Source: Marinobacter maritimus (GTDB lineage: Bacteria > Pseudomonadota > Gammaproteobacteria > Pseudomonadales > Oleiphilaceae). Taken from it: 64,000 bases of DNA. The stretch covers positions 124,001 to 188,000 of the forward strand of contig NZ_VCGW01000001.1 of assembly GCF_007671675.1 (NCBI RefSeq). The letters run 5' to 3'. A program made the translations under genes and the position numbers. Numbering within the stretch: the first letter of the stretch is position 1; each line of letters begins with the position of its first letter. This document shows, piece by piece, positions 17,023 through 25,932 of the stretch. Under the pieces are notes generated by a model. That model was not told the DNA's origin, searched no databases, and was given only the letters and a program-made list of their open reading frames with translations.

Positions 17023-17057
17023 GAAACTGATGATACGTGCCCGGGCTCGCAGGTCAA
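17023..17057 (-). promoter_or_regulatory. Candidate sigma-70 promoter for the mrp operon
   Basis: On the minus strand TTGACC (17057-17052) and TATCAT (17035-17030) are separated by 16 bases. Transcription would start near 17023 and leave a leader of about 260 bases before mrpA. The gap 16761-17157 otherwise holds no recognised gene. Confidence 0.4.
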
Positions 17058-17157
17058 GTCAACTTGTGATTGATCAAGCGCCGAAGTGGTAATGAAAGTG
17101 ACGTGAAAGGGCACTATCAGGCTATTTTCTGGCAGCGCCTTTTGGGTCGTCGGACGA

Positions 17158-17322
17158 TCATTTGGCCGATTTCAGAGCCTTAAAAATGGCGTCAGCTTCG
17201 GCAGCCAGCACCTGATTGCGCAGATCGTTACCTTGCTGGTTGGCCTGCTCGATCTGTTCAAGCTTCAATGTGTACAGCCGGTTAAGAACTTCAACCCGGG
17301 TCTGTTGAACGGGTGCGTTCAT
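17158..17322 (-). CDS. Small hypothetical protein (54 residues)
   Basis: The frame MNAPVQQTRVEVLNRLYTLK continues as a Gln/Glu/Leu-rich amphipathic helix and ends IFKALKSAK before a TGA. The ATG has GGAG nine bases upstream, and codon use looks like that of neighbours. No domain is recognised; it is predicted all-helical and cytoplasmic. It is read away from the GlxA-like gene and towards the mrp leader. Confidence 0.5.
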   Translation of the reverse strand: MNAPVQQTRVEVLNRLYTLKLEQIEQANQQGNDLRNQVLAAEADAIFKALKSAK

Positions 17323-17431
17323 GGCATTTTTCTCCAACGTGACACCTGTCAGTATACTTTACGAAAACGTCCAGCCAGTGGCTGTCACGGTAATCCGATG
17401 CATAACCCGGGCCAAGCGGTCACGGCTATCG

Positions 17432-18430
17432 CTAACGACCGAACCGTGACCGATAGGCGCCGGGAGCAAGCCCGGTCTGTTTGCGGAATAAACGGCTGAA
17501 AGAGCTGACATCCTCATAGCCTACCAACTGTGTAATGTCCTCTATTGGCAATCGGGAGTTCTCCAGATTCCGGCGTGCAGCTTCCACCCTTATGGCCTGA
17601 AGGTACCCCGTTGGAGTGTCTCCAGTGGCCAGCTTGAATCGTCGCATCAGCGAACGCGTAGTCAGTCCACTTAAAGCGGCAAGAGATTGCAGGTTTACAG
17701 CGTCACAATAATGCTCCTCCAGCCAGTCCTGTAGTTTCAGAATCACCGGATCTGAATGATACCGCCTGGTTTGAAGTGCGCTGTACGGTGCCTGGCTATT
17801 GCGCCCAGCGTCGATAACAAACGCCTTCGTCAATTCCCGGGCAACTTGGGCACCGGCATGGCGCTCAATCAGATGTACGCCCAGATCCCACCAAGCCATA
17901 CCGCCACCGGCACAAGCGACATACCCGTCGACGGTCACCAGCTTCTCCGGATTCAAATTCACTTGCGGGTAACGCTGGCGAAAATCGTTGCTGAAACCCC
18001 AGTGGGTCGTGGCTTCTCTATTGTCCAGCAAGCCTGCCTGCGCCAGAAGAAACGCCCCGGTGCAGTTGCTGGCTACTCGAACCTGTCCAGCAGAGCTGGT
18101 GTTCAGGCTATTGAACTGGCCAAGCCAACCAATCAGATCCGGGTTTGAACCCAGAACCTGATCAATCGGCGCACCGATCGTCGGCACGATCACCAGATCA
18201 GCAGTGTCTGTCTCCTGTTCTTCCCAGCTGCCATCTGATAGCAGGGTGATGCCGTTAATACACTTACAAGGGTCGCCGTTACGTGTCAGCAGTCGGGTGG
18301 CGAAGTGCGGCACTGGCTGCTCACCATGAATACGGGCCCAAGTTACGCCGGCCAGGCGAAACAAATCAATCACGCCTGTTATAGCGCTGGCCAAAGCGCC
18401 GTCAAAGCCAATTATAAATACCTTCTGCAT
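17432..18430 (-). CDS. GlxA-type AraC-family transcriptional regulator
   Basis: The 332-residue protein has an N-terminal DJ-1/PfpI-like domain (about 1-200) with the nucleophile-elbow region VASNCTGAFLLAQAGLL, and a C-terminal AraC DNA-binding domain (about 225-330) with LQSLAALSGLTTRSLMRRFK and DVSSFSRLFRKQTGLAPGAYR. Such GlxA-like regulators control catabolic genes for quaternary amines, arginine or fatty compounds. It is divergent from the acyl-CoA dehydrogenase/crotonase pair (168 bp between starts), which makes that pair the likeliest target. Confidence 0.88.
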   Translation of the reverse strand: MQKVFIIGFDGALASAITGVIDLFRLAGVTWARIHGEQPVPHFATRLLTRNGDPCKCINGITLLSDGSWEEQETDTADLVIVPTIGAPIDQVLGSNPDLIGWLGQFNSLNTSSAGQVRVASNCTGAFLLAQAGLLDNREATTHWGFSNDFRQRYPQVNLNPEKLVTVDGYVACAGGGMAWWDLGVHLIERHAGAQVARELTKAFVIDAGRNSQAPYSALQTRRYHSDPVILKLQDWLEEHYCDAVNLQSLAALSGLTTRSLMRRFKLATGDTPTGYLQAIRVEAARRNLENSRLPIEDITQLVGYEDVSSFSRLFRKQTGLAPGAYRSRFGR

Positions 18431-18598
18431 TGAGTCTCCGGGCTATAACTCCGAGATAGGGTGATGCGGGTGTCAGTCAATGTGGTGGCAATTTTAACCA
18501 TGATTATGTCATAAACGCCGGTTCCCAGGAAAACCCGGTTGTGAGAGCCTGTAGGTAACCCAAAGATAGCTACAGCCAATCACCAGGAAGCTGCATAA

Positions 18599-20401
18599 AT
18601 GACCGATACCCTGATAGACCGCCGTGATCTGGCGTTCCAGCTCTACGAAGTTCTCGATACCGAAAGCCTGCTCAGCCGTGATCGCTTTAACGAGCACAAC
18701 CGCGATACCTTCGATGCCGTCATCGAAACCGCTGACAAAATGGCCAGAGAGAAGTTCGCCAACCACAACAGTGCGGCCGACAAAGACGAACCCAAATTCG
18801 TTAACGGCCAAGTGGAAATGCTGCCTGAAGTGAAAGACGCCTTTGATGCCTACGCCGAAGCCGGCTTTATTGCGGGGCGTTATGATTACGAGTTGGGCGG
18901 CATGCAGCTTCCGGAGTCCGTTATGGCAGCCTGTAACGGCTTCTTCACAGCCGCTAACCCAGGCACTGCAGGTTATCCGTTCCTGACCACTGCGGCTGCA
19001 AACCTCATTCGCGTGTTCGGCAACGAGACACAGAAAACCAGCTTCCTGCCCAACATGCTCAGCGGCCGATACAGTGGCACCATGGCCCTAACCGAGCCAC
19101 ACGCTGGTTCATCGCTGGCGGACATTCGCACCTCCGCATCGCCAACGGATGACAGCCACTACCTGATCAAAGGCGCAAAAATCTACATCTCCGGTGGCGA
19201 GCAGAGCATCACCGAGAACATCGTTCACATGGTGCTTGCTAAAATTAAAGGCGCTCCTGCCGGGGTAAAAGGCATATCCCTGTTCATCGTTCCCAAGTTC
19301 CGGGTAGACAGTGAGGGCAACCCCACGGATCGCAACGGCGTAAGCCTCGCCGGCTTGATTCACAAACTCGGTTACCGTGGCACAACCTCTACCGCGCTCA
19401 GTTTTGGTGACGATGCGCCTTGTCACGGATATCTGGTGGGCGAGCCTCATCAGGGTTTGAAGTACATGTTCCAGATGATGAACGAAGCCCGTGTTGGCGT
19501 AGGCTTTGGCGCGGCAGTAATTGGCTATCGTGGCTACATGCACAGCCTGGAATACGCCAAAGACCGCTTGCAGGGTCGCAAGGCTTCCGAAAAGAACCCG
19601 GCAAGCCCGCAAGTACCAATCATCGACCATGCCGATGTGCGCCGAATGCTGTTGGCCCAGAAAGCCTACAGCGAAGGCGGGTTGGCACTTTGCCTTTATG
19701 GCGCACGTCTGATGGACGACCAACACACCCATCCGGATGAACAGAAACGCGCTGAAGCTGGCAAGCTGCTGGACTTGCTAACCCCGGTGATCAAGACCTG
19801 GCCCTCCGAACACGGCCCGAAAGCCAACGACCTGGCCATTCAGGTATATGGCGGTGCGGGTTATACCCGCGAGTACCCTGTTGAGCAGTGCTGGCGCGAC
19901 AACCGCCTGAACCCCATTCATGAAGGCACCACTGGCATACAGGGCCTGGATTTGCTCGGCCGCAAGATCTGGCAGGACCAAAGCCTTGGCTTGCAGTTAC
20001 TGATGAAGGAAATGCAGGTAGATTTGGAAGCTGCAACCACCGACCGCAGCCAGCAGTGGGCGTTGTCATTGAGTGAAACCTTGCAGCAGGCTGTTAAAGT
20101 GACCCAGAACCTGGGTAAGTCCCTCATGAGCGGCGAGGTGGACAAAAGCCTCGCCAACGCCTCCTGCTATTTGCACTTGTTCGGCCATATCATCGTTGCC
20201 TGGATGTGGTTGCGCCAAGCCAACGCCGCGGCCCAGGCGTTGGCTTCTGCTAACAGCGATGACGAACGCAACTTTTATCAGGGCAAACTCCAGGCCGCCC
20301 AGTACTTCTTCCACTGGGAGCTCCCGACGGTGGCTCAGGACTTGGTATTGTTGCGGAATATGGATGACACTTGTCTGAATATGAAGGCGGAGTGGTTCTA
20401 A
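18599..20401 (+). CDS. Acyl-CoA dehydrogenase with C-terminal AcdA/DmdC-type domain
   Basis: The 600-residue protein has the acyl-CoA dehydrogenase N-, middle and C-domains: MALTEPHAGSSLADI at about 161-175 and DLAIQVYGGAGYTREYPVEQCWRD near 410. NPIHEGTTGIQGLDL carries the catalytic Glu. A C-terminal all-helical extension (about 465-600) is as in PF12806 enzymes such as 3-methylmercaptopropionyl-CoA dehydrogenase. It oxidises acyl-CoA to 2-enoyl-CoA with FAD. Its stop overlaps the crotonase start (TAATG), so the two act in succession. Fatty acyl-CoA or a DMSP-derived substrate are both possible. Confidence 0.87.
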   Translation: MTDTLIDRRDLAFQLYEVLDTESLLSRDRFNEHNRDTFDAVIETADKMAREKFANHNSAADKDEPKFVNGQVEMLPEVKDAFDAYAEAGFIAGRYDYELGGMQLPESVMAACNGFFTAANPGTAGYPFLTTAAANLIRVFGNETQKTSFLPNMLSGRYSGTMALTEPHAGSSLADIRTSASPTDDSHYLIKGAKIYISGGEQSITENIVHMVLAKIKGAPAGVKGISLFIVPKFRVDSEGNPTDRNGVSLAGLIHKLGYRGTTSTALSFGDDAPCHGYLVGEPHQGLKYMFQMMNEARVGVGFGAAVIGYRGYMHSLEYAKDRLQGRKASEKNPASPQVPIIDHADVRRMLLAQKAYSEGGLALCLYGARLMDDQHTHPDEQKRAEAGKLLDLLTPVIKTWPSEHGPKANDLAIQVYGGAGYTREYPVEQCWRDNRLNPIHEGTTGIQGLDLLGRKIWQDQSLGLQLLMKEMQVDLEAATTDRSQQWALSLSETLQQAVKVTQNLGKSLMSGEVDKSLANASCYLHLFGHIIVAWMWLRQANAAAQALASANSDDERNFYQGKLQAAQYFFHWELPTVAQDLVLLRNMDDTCLNMKAEWF

Positions 20402-21180
20402 TGGCTTTGGTTGATGTTGAAAAGAAAGGGCATATCCTGCTCATCGGGCTAAACCGCCCGGAAAAAATGAATGCCATGAACCGGGCCATGTACCACGAAA
20501 TTGCTGCGGCCTATTACCAGCTGGAACACGATGACGATTTGAGAGTGGGCCTGATGTACGCAGAAGGTGACCACTTCACCAGCGGTTTGCAACTGGACGA
20601 TTGGGCGGGTGTGTTTGCAAACGGCAAAGGTATCGAGCCGGGTGAAGGCGAGCTGGATCCGTTCCATATAACCGGCGACGGCCTGAGCAAACCGGTGGTG
20701 TTCGCCACACAGGGCATCTGCTTTACCTGTGGTGTCGAGATGATGTTAAACACAGACATCCGCGTGGCGGCTAAAGGAACCCGCTTTGCACAGCTGGAAG
20801 TCAAACGCGGCATCTTCGCCTGCGGTGGCGCCACCATCCGCCTGCAACGTGAAATCGGTTGGGGTAACGCTCAGCGTTATCTGCTGACCGGCGACGAATG
20901 GACGGCGGAGCAAGCGTACGAGTGGGGTCTGATACAAGAGCTGGTCGAGCCGGGTGAGCAGTTCAATGTCGCTCTGGAAATTGCGGAGAAGATAGCCAGT
21001 GCCGCACCCTTGGGCGTTCGTGGCAGTCTGAAATCTTCCAAAATCGCAGTAAGCGAGGGCCAAGAAGCAGCAAAACAGCGCTTGTTCCCGGATCTGCAAC
21101 CAGTGATGGCCAGCGAGGATGTTAAAGAAGGCATTCAGTCCTTCCTTGAACGACGAACTGCAGTATTCAAAGGAAAATAA
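20401..21180 (+). CDS. Enoyl-CoA hydratase/isomerase (crotonase) family protein
   Basis: The 259-residue protein has the crotonase core: LLIGLNRPEKMNAMNRAM near the N-terminus, the oxyanion-hole region YAEGDHFTSGLQLDDW and FTCGVEMMLNTDIRVAAKGTRFAQLEVKRGIFACGG. The usual catalytic Glu position after GIF is a Cys/Gly region, so whether it is a hydratase, isomerase or another crotonase cannot be settled. It is coupled to the upstream dehydrogenase by a one-base overlap. Downstream lies a cloverleaf repeat, then convergent alkB. Confidence 0.85.
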   Translation: MALVDVEKKGHILLIGLNRPEKMNAMNRAMYHEIAAAYYQLEHDDDLRVGLMYAEGDHFTSGLQLDDWAGVFANGKGIEPGEGELDPFHITGDGLSKPVVFATQGICFTCGVEMMLNTDIRVAAKGTRFAQLEVKRGIFACGGATIRLQREIGWGNAQRYLLTGDEWTAEQAYEWGLIQELVEPGEQFNVALEIAEKIASAAPLGVRGSLKSSKIAVSEGQEAAKQRLFPDLQPVMASEDVKEGIQSFLERRTAVFKGK

Positions 21181-21205
21181 GGCAGGCACACCAGACTTCA
21201 AGCAG

Positions 21206-21304
21206 CCGGTGGGCCAAGGTTCTCAGGACTGTCGGCAGCAAGGATGCTGCCGTCAAGCGTATAGGGACGATTTACAGCGTGTCCTGAGAACCTTGGCCCA
21301 CCGG
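21206..21304 (+). repeat. Variable-arm cloverleaf element R1
   Basis: A perfect 24-bp inverted repeat (21206-21229 and 21281-21304, starting CCGGTGGGCCAAGG) encloses a 51-base core. Inside are a hairpin CGGCAGC-aaggat-GCTGCCG and the conserved tail AAGCGTATAGGGACGATTTACAGCG. It lies between the convergent crotonase and alkB genes. The core matches R2-R6; the arms do not. Confidence 0.85.
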
Positions 21305-21357
21305 TGGCCCGCACCTAAGTCTGAAGGCTACAGGCTCGAGAGTTTTGATGCTGAACA

Positions 21358-22653
21358 CTAAGCAGCCTTCTCCGAAGCCGAGCCAGAAGCTTCCTCCCGA
21401 CGCGCCGCAGCCTTGGCAGCCACCTCAGCAGCGTAATCCGCATACTTGGCCACCAACCCCGCCTTGCGATCCGGATCCCAATTGATCTTGCTCAGATCGC
21501 CCTCATAGTGATCAATCACCCGCTTATCCATGGTCTCGTACCACCACTGGGGCACGTAAGCCGGTAGCAGCATGGATGCGTAACCGCCGGGCAACTGTGG
21601 AGCTTTCTCGAAATGCCGCAACGCCTGGTAGCTGCGCTGGGGATGGGCGTGATGATCAGAATGACGCTGCAACTGATACAGGAACAGGTTCGTCACAATG
21701 TGATTGCTATTCCAGCTGTGCTCCGGCTGAGTGCGCACGTACTTTCCGTTATCGTCCTTTTGGCGCAGCAGCCCATAGTGCTCAATGTAATTCACACTCT
21801 CCAGCAAACTCGCGCCGTAAACCGCTTGCGCAGCCAGGAAAGGAACTGCCCTTGGCCCGCAGACCAACGTAGTCGCCCCGAAGAACCCGGCACTCATTGC
21901 CCAGCCCTGCAACAGCTCGTTTTCCAGGCTCCAGAAGCTTTTGCCCTTACGCTCCAGGCGCGCCCTCTCAATGTTCACCGAAGATTTCATACCACCCAAC
22001 ACTGTGCGTGGTAAAAACTTCCAGAAGCTCTCACCCATGCGACTGCTCGCGGGATCTTCAGGAGTCGCTACCCGCTTGTGGTGGCCAAAATTATGCTCAA
22101 CAACAAAATGGGTGTAGCCCGTAGGTGCAAGCGCTGCCATCGCCATCAGCTTATTGAGCTTGTTGGATTTATGACCCAGCTCGTGAGCGGTATTGATGCC
22201 AACGCCATTGATGGCGCCAACGGTCAATGTTAAACCGATTTTGTCCTCTATCGGCGTATTCTTTCGGCTGGCCAGCCATGCGCCCAAAACTGTCATCGCG
22301 TATTGGGAAGGAATAAACGCTTTCACGATACGGCTGTAATACTTGTCTTGTTCCAGCGGAGCAACCGCAGATTCCGGTGGGTTGCTTTTGTCCTCTCCAA
22401 TAGCGCGATCCAGGGCGGGAATGATGCCATGAACCAGAGCCGGACCAGTCCAGGCAAGGGCTTTCAGCTTCTTCGGTGCCACCGCATAGCCTGCTAGCGC
22501 CGCCAAACCAATGCCAGGCAGGGCAGGGCCCAGTAGCCAAAGGTAACGCTTCGGATCTTTCCACTTTTCGATGCCGCTTACAGAGGCTGCGGGTTTACCT
22601 ACCGAAGTTGCTGACGTTTGCGAATCCAGGTTGTCATGAGTTTTGGCATTCAT
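21358..22653 (-). CDS. alkB: Alkane 1-monooxygenase AlkB
   Basis: The 431-residue integral membrane protein has the di-iron histidine motifs of AlkB: HELGHK at 157-162, EHNFGHHKR at 186-194 and LQRHSDHHAHP at 328-338. NYIEHYGL at 288-295 is also typical, and several membrane helices are visible (about 38-75, 115-150, 250-285). It hydroxylates n-alkanes at the terminal carbon using O2 and electrons from rubredoxin. No rubredoxin or rubredoxin reductase is adjacent, so those are encoded elsewhere. The ATG at 22653 follows GGAGAGAA; an earlier start at 22695 is less likely. Confidence 0.95.
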   Translation of the reverse strand: MNAKTHDNLDSQTSATSVGKPAASVSGIEKWKDPKRYLWLLGPALPGIGLAALAGYAVAPKKLKALAWTGPALVHGIIPALDRAIGEDKSNPPESAVAPLEQDKYYSRIVKAFIPSQYAMTVLGAWLASRKNTPIEDKIGLTLTVGAINGVGINTAHELGHKSNKLNKLMAMAALAPTGYTHFVVEHNFGHHKRVATPEDPASSRMGESFWKFLPRTVLGGMKSSVNIERARLERKGKSFWSLENELLQGWAMSAGFFGATTLVCGPRAVPFLAAQAVYGASLLESVNYIEHYGLLRQKDDNGKYVRTQPEHSWNSNHIVTNLFLYQLQRHSDHHAHPQRSYQALRHFEKAPQLPGGYASMLLPAYVPQWWYETMDKRVIDHYEGDLSKINWDPDRKAGLVAKYADYAAEVAAKAAARREEASGSASEKAA

Positions 22654-22699
22654 GATTTCTCTCCATTTCTGTATGCGCCATTGCGGAACGCGCAAACTG

Positions 22700-22728
22700 A
22701 ATTTATGTCGGACAATCTATCAATGCAA
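22700..22728 (-). promoter_or_regulatory. alkB: Candidate alkB promoter
   Basis: On the minus strand TTGCAT and TAAATT are 17 bases apart, about 47 bases before the alkB start. Both hexamers match sigma-70 at four of six positions. The surrounding sequence is A/T-rich relative to neighbours. No regulator site is recognised. Confidence 0.35.
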
Positions 22729-22848
22729 CAAATTCGAAAAACAATCGTAGAGTTGGCTCGAAATGACAAAAAGCAATTAACTGGCAGAGTCGGAAAATGT
22801 GAGCCAGAATTTCAGCACAAAAAAGATAAACACAGGGATGAACAGGCA

Positions 22849-23106
22849 ATGACAGCTTCTGATAATTTGAATTCTGCAACGTCCGGACAGATCCTGGACC
22901 GGCTCCGTGAATACGAGTTCAAGGCGCAGCTTGTGGAGGTTGTATACCGCGATGGTGCGGGGCAGATTTGCACAGTTCATGATGTCGTGCGGGATATTTT
23001 CAGCCGGGCCGGACAGGACTTCATCCTCCTTGGTCGAGGGACCATGTTGCCCTTCGATAGAGTGCTTATGCTCGAGGGCCAGCCGATCTCCAGCGCGCTT
23101 GGTTAA
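22849..23106 (+). CDS. Small hypothetical protein, possibly Rof-like beta-barrel
   Basis: The 85-residue product starts MTASDNLNSATSGQILDRLR and continues with alternating strands (QLVEVVYRDGAGQICTVHDV, QDFILLGRGTMLPFDRVLML). That pattern is reminiscent of the Sm-like fold of Rof/YaeO, a Rho-binding antiterminator, but I see no diagnostic motif. An in-frame ATG at 22708 would add 47 residues that look non-conserved and would overlap the alkB promoter region. It is divergent from alkB. Confidence 0.5.
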   Translation: MTASDNLNSATSGQILDRLREYEFKAQLVEVVYRDGAGQICTVHDVVRDIFSRAGQDFILLGRGTMLPFDRVLMLEGQPISSALG

Positions 23107-23196
23107 ATAAAGGGTAATCAGCAGGTAATTGTATGGCGCCGGACATGGCCTTACCCTGTACACGGTTCCAAACGCTTACCAACAGAGGGATATGTT

Positions 23197-23490
23197 ATGA
23201 ACAAGTTTACTCTCAGCGCGCTTCTTATGTTTTTGACCCTGGGCCTTGCTGCTTGTAGCTCCGAAGACAATGAAGGAGCTGATTTCGAGAAGGCTGCAGA
23301 TAACGCTGAAGAAATGGTGGACGATGCAGGCAATTCGATTGAAGAAACCTATGAAGAAGCCACCGGCCAAGACGAAGGCGTAATTGGCGAAATGGAAGAA
23401 GGCGCCGAAAACGCTGGTGAGGAAATGGGCGATGCCGCTGAGGAAGCAGGCGACTCCATTGAAGAAGGTTATGACGAGGTAACCAAATAA
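23197..23490 (+). CDS. Acidic Ala/Glu-rich lipoprotein with internal repeat
   Basis: The 97-residue product has a lipoprotein signal with lipobox LAAC (Cys 20). The mature part is extremely acidic, with Glu/Asp at about a third of positions. Two related units are visible: NAEEMVDDAGNSIEETYEEA and the later EEAGDSIEEGYDEVT, so it probably grew by duplication. It is predicted helical and anchored to a membrane facing the periplasm. Function is unknown. A strong terminator follows. Confidence 0.75.
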   Translation: MNKFTLSALLMFLTLGLAACSSEDNEGADFEKAADNAEEMVDDAGNSIEETYEEATGQDEGVIGEMEEGAENAGEEMGDAAEEAGDSIEEGYDEVTK

Positions 23491-23563
23491 GCGACCAAAT
23501 AATCGCTTATCCGCTCCGGCGCGCTTGATACGTGTCGGAGCACCCCTGCCCAGAGCACACCAT

Positions 23564-23609
23564 AACCGTTAATCTTCTCCGAAAAGATTAACGGTTTTGT
23601 CTTTTTATT
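23564..23609 (+). terminator. Rho-independent terminator
   Basis: A 13-bp perfect stem AACCGTTAATCTT / AAGATTAACGGTT with a 7-base loop is followed by TTTTGTCTTTTTATT. It ends the transcript of the acidic lipoprotein gene and insulates the phosphatase gene. Confidence 0.9.
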
Positions 23610-23697
23610 GTCTCCGCACTGTCATGTCTCCCGCCGACACTGTCCTCTCGACAACATCCGTTTGTTGCCTATCAAGAGAGACAAAGAGAGACATAAC

Positions 23698-25719
23698 ATG
23701 GCCAAGCACAACCTTGATTCCAACTACCTGGACCCCGATTACGAACCCGTTGTGAACCATTCCGGCAACAGGGCGTTCCACGAAGTCCTGGCGACTCGGA
23801 TGCATCGTCGTACCCTGATGAAAGGCAGCGTTGGCGCTGCGTTGGCGAGCATTATGGGTGTCGGCTTCGCAGGCTGTGGAAGCGACAGCAAGAGCGGCGG
23901 CAGTAATGGGGGCATAAACCCCGATGTCGGTACGACTGATCTTGGCTTTGAGGCTATAGCCGTTTCCACGGCAAACACGGTTGTTGTGCCTGCAGGGTAC
24001 TCAGCCAAGCCCTTCTTGCCTTGGGGGACGCCGATCACCGGCTCTTATCCAATGTTCAGAGCAGACGCATCCAACTCCGGAGCAGATCAGGAACAACAGA
24101 TAGGCATGCACCATGACGGAATGCATTTCTTCCCGATTGATTTCAAGGCTGGCGGCAATCGCTCTGACGAAGGGCTGCTGGTGATGAACCATGAATACAT
24201 CAATCAGGCTGCTCTGCACCCCGATGGCCCTACCTATAATCCAACTGGCATGCGCCCTGCCGACGAGGTGCGTAAGGAAGTGGCTGCGCACGGCGTATCT
24301 GTGGTTCATATAAAGCAAGACAGCGCAGGTAGTTGGGACGTTGTATTCGGAAGCCCCTTCAACCGGCGGGTTACGGGCAATACAGAGATGGATATCCGCG
24401 GGCCGGTTCGCGGTTATCAGAAACTCTCGACCCGTTTCAGCAAGAACGGCACCCAGACGCGGGGCACGCTGAACAACTGTTCAATGGGCCCGACGCCCTG
24501 GGGAACCTACCTTGCGGCTGAGGAAAACTGGCATGGTTACTTCGCAAACGGCTCGCCAACGCAACCACGGGAACAGACCCGCCATGGTGTTGGCGGTGCC
24601 ACCCGATACGACTGGGAACTTGCCGAAGGTGGGGACGACCAATATGTCCGGTTCAACATCACACCCAATGCAGCGAACGCAACAGACGATTATCGTAACG
24701 AGGCCAACACCTACGGGTATATGGTTGAAATTGATCCGTTCACACCTGAGAGCAAGCCGCAGAAGCGCACGGCTCTCGGCAGATTTGGACACGAAGGTGT
24801 TATTTTTGCGCCGGTAGAAGAAGGCAAACCCGTTGTCTGTTACTCCGGTGACGATTCGCGCTTTGAGTACATCTACAAGTTTGTCTCCTCGCGGCCCTAT
24901 TACGCAGCGACCGCCAGCGGGTATTTGCTGGATGAGGGCACCTTGTATGTAGCACGCTTTAACGACGACGGTTCCGGCATTTGGTTACCTCTAACGCTTG
25001 ACGATTCCGCCTTTTTGGCCAATGTTGATGCTGCACAGGGCTCACAGATTGGCGATGTTCTGTTTGACGGCTTTGAAAGTCAGGCGGATGTTCTGCTGAA
25101 TACACGGTTGGCAGCAGATATCGCAGGAGCTACACCTATGGATCGCCCGGAATGGGGCGCTGTAGACCCGAATACGGGTGAGGTCTATTTTACCTTGACC
25201 AATAACTCCCAGCGCACCGAGGACCAGATTGATGCGGCGAACCCCATTGCTGAAAACCGCACTGGCCACATTATCCGTTGGAGCGAGGATAATGACGACT
25301 TTGCCGCAACAGGCTTTCAATGGGATATCTTTGTCTTTGCCGGAGAGCAGGGCACAGAAACAATTGTGGATGGGGAGGTTGCTGTAGAGCTGAACGATGA
25401 CAACATCTTCAACAGCCCGGATGGCTTGTGGTTTGACTACAATGGCCGCCTCTGGATCCAGACAGATGGCTCTGACGCCGCACCCTATCAGAATAACATG
25501 ATGCTCGCGGCCAACCCCGTTACCCGGGATATCCGGCGATTCTTCGTGGGACCCAAGGGTTGTGAGGTAACCGGTGTTGTAACGACGCCGGATGTCAGAA
25601 CCATGTTCGTGAATATTCAGCACCCGGCCATGGATTGGCCCTTTGGCAGCGAAGGTGACCACCCACGGGATGCTACTGTTATTGTTGCTCGCGATGACAA
25701 AGGTGTGATTGGCGCCTGA
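23698..25719 (+). CDS. PhoX-family phosphatase (DUF839), Tat-exported
   Basis: The 673-residue protein has a twin-arginine signal (HRRTLMK, Arg 37-38, then the hydrophobic GAALASIMGVGFAG). The body is a PhoX/DUF839 beta-propeller: PWGTPITG, MGPTPWGTYLAAEENWHGYF, RFGHEGVIF, YSGDDSRFEYIYKFVS and SPDGLWFDYNGRLWIQTDG. PhoX enzymes are Ca2+/Fe-dependent periplasmic alkaline phosphatases that release phosphate from organic esters. I chose the ATG at 23698 because the upstream extension precedes the Tat region without homology. I found no convincing Pho box upstream. Confidence 0.88.
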   Translation: MAKHNLDSNYLDPDYEPVVNHSGNRAFHEVLATRMHRRTLMKGSVGAALASIMGVGFAGCGSDSKSGGSNGGINPDVGTTDLGFEAIAVSTANTVVVPAGYSAKPFLPWGTPITGSYPMFRADASNSGADQEQQIGMHHDGMHFFPIDFKAGGNRSDEGLLVMNHEYINQAALHPDGPTYNPTGMRPADEVRKEVAAHGVSVVHIKQDSAGSWDVVFGSPFNRRVTGNTEMDIRGPVRGYQKLSTRFSKNGTQTRGTLNNCSMGPTPWGTYLAAEENWHGYFANGSPTQPREQTRHGVGGATRYDWELAEGGDDQYVRFNITPNAANATDDYRNEANTYGYMVEIDPFTPESKPQKRTALGRFGHEGVIFAPVEEGKPVVCYSGDDSRFEYIYKFVSSRPYYAATASGYLLDEGTLYVARFNDDGSGIWLPLTLDDSAFLANVDAAQGSQIGDVLFDGFESQADVLLNTRLAADIAGATPMDRPEWGAVDPNTGEVYFTLTNNSQRTEDQIDAANPIAENRTGHIIRWSEDNDDFAATGFQWDIFVFAGEQGTETIVDGEVAVELNDDNIFNSPDGLWFDYNGRLWIQTDGSDAAPYQNNMMLAANPVTRDIRRFFVGPKGCEVTGVVTTPDVRTMFVNIQHPAMDWPFGSEGDHPRDATVIVARDDKGVIGA

Positions 25720-25740
25720 GCCCAAGCCAACTTTCCTGAA

Positions 25741-25795
25741 AACCGCAAACCTGGTGGCCAGATGAAAAGGCTTGCAGGGTTTGCGGTTTTTTGTT
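25741..25795 (+). terminator. Rho-independent terminator after the PhoX-type gene
   Basis: Stem AACCGCAAACC / GGTTTGCGGTT (11 bp) with an intervening loop of 26 bases that can form a further small stem, followed by a T-run (TTTTTTGTTT). It lies 22 bases after the stop codon. Confidence 0.8.
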
Positions 25796-25932
25796 TAAGA
25801 AGCGCCCGACCTGGCCGTTAAGATACATAAGTCAACTAAAGTATGAGTTATTAAACCGCTTCAATTCTCTAGTCTCTAAATTGGCCGTCTCACCGTGTAC
25901 CTATCAGAAATAATAACAACGACGAGGTTTTT

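Noticed and set aside
22618..22848. Upstream extension of the small Rof-like protein
   Set aside because: The extension overlaps the alkB promoter region and 5' end and looks non-conserved; the internal ATG at 22849 is the more plausible start.
23619..23644. Possible Pho box (CTGTCAT and CTGTCCT) upstream of the PhoX-type gene
   Set aside because: The two half-sites are 21 bases apart rather than 11, and the between-sequence is G+C-rich, so it does not fit a PhoB site.
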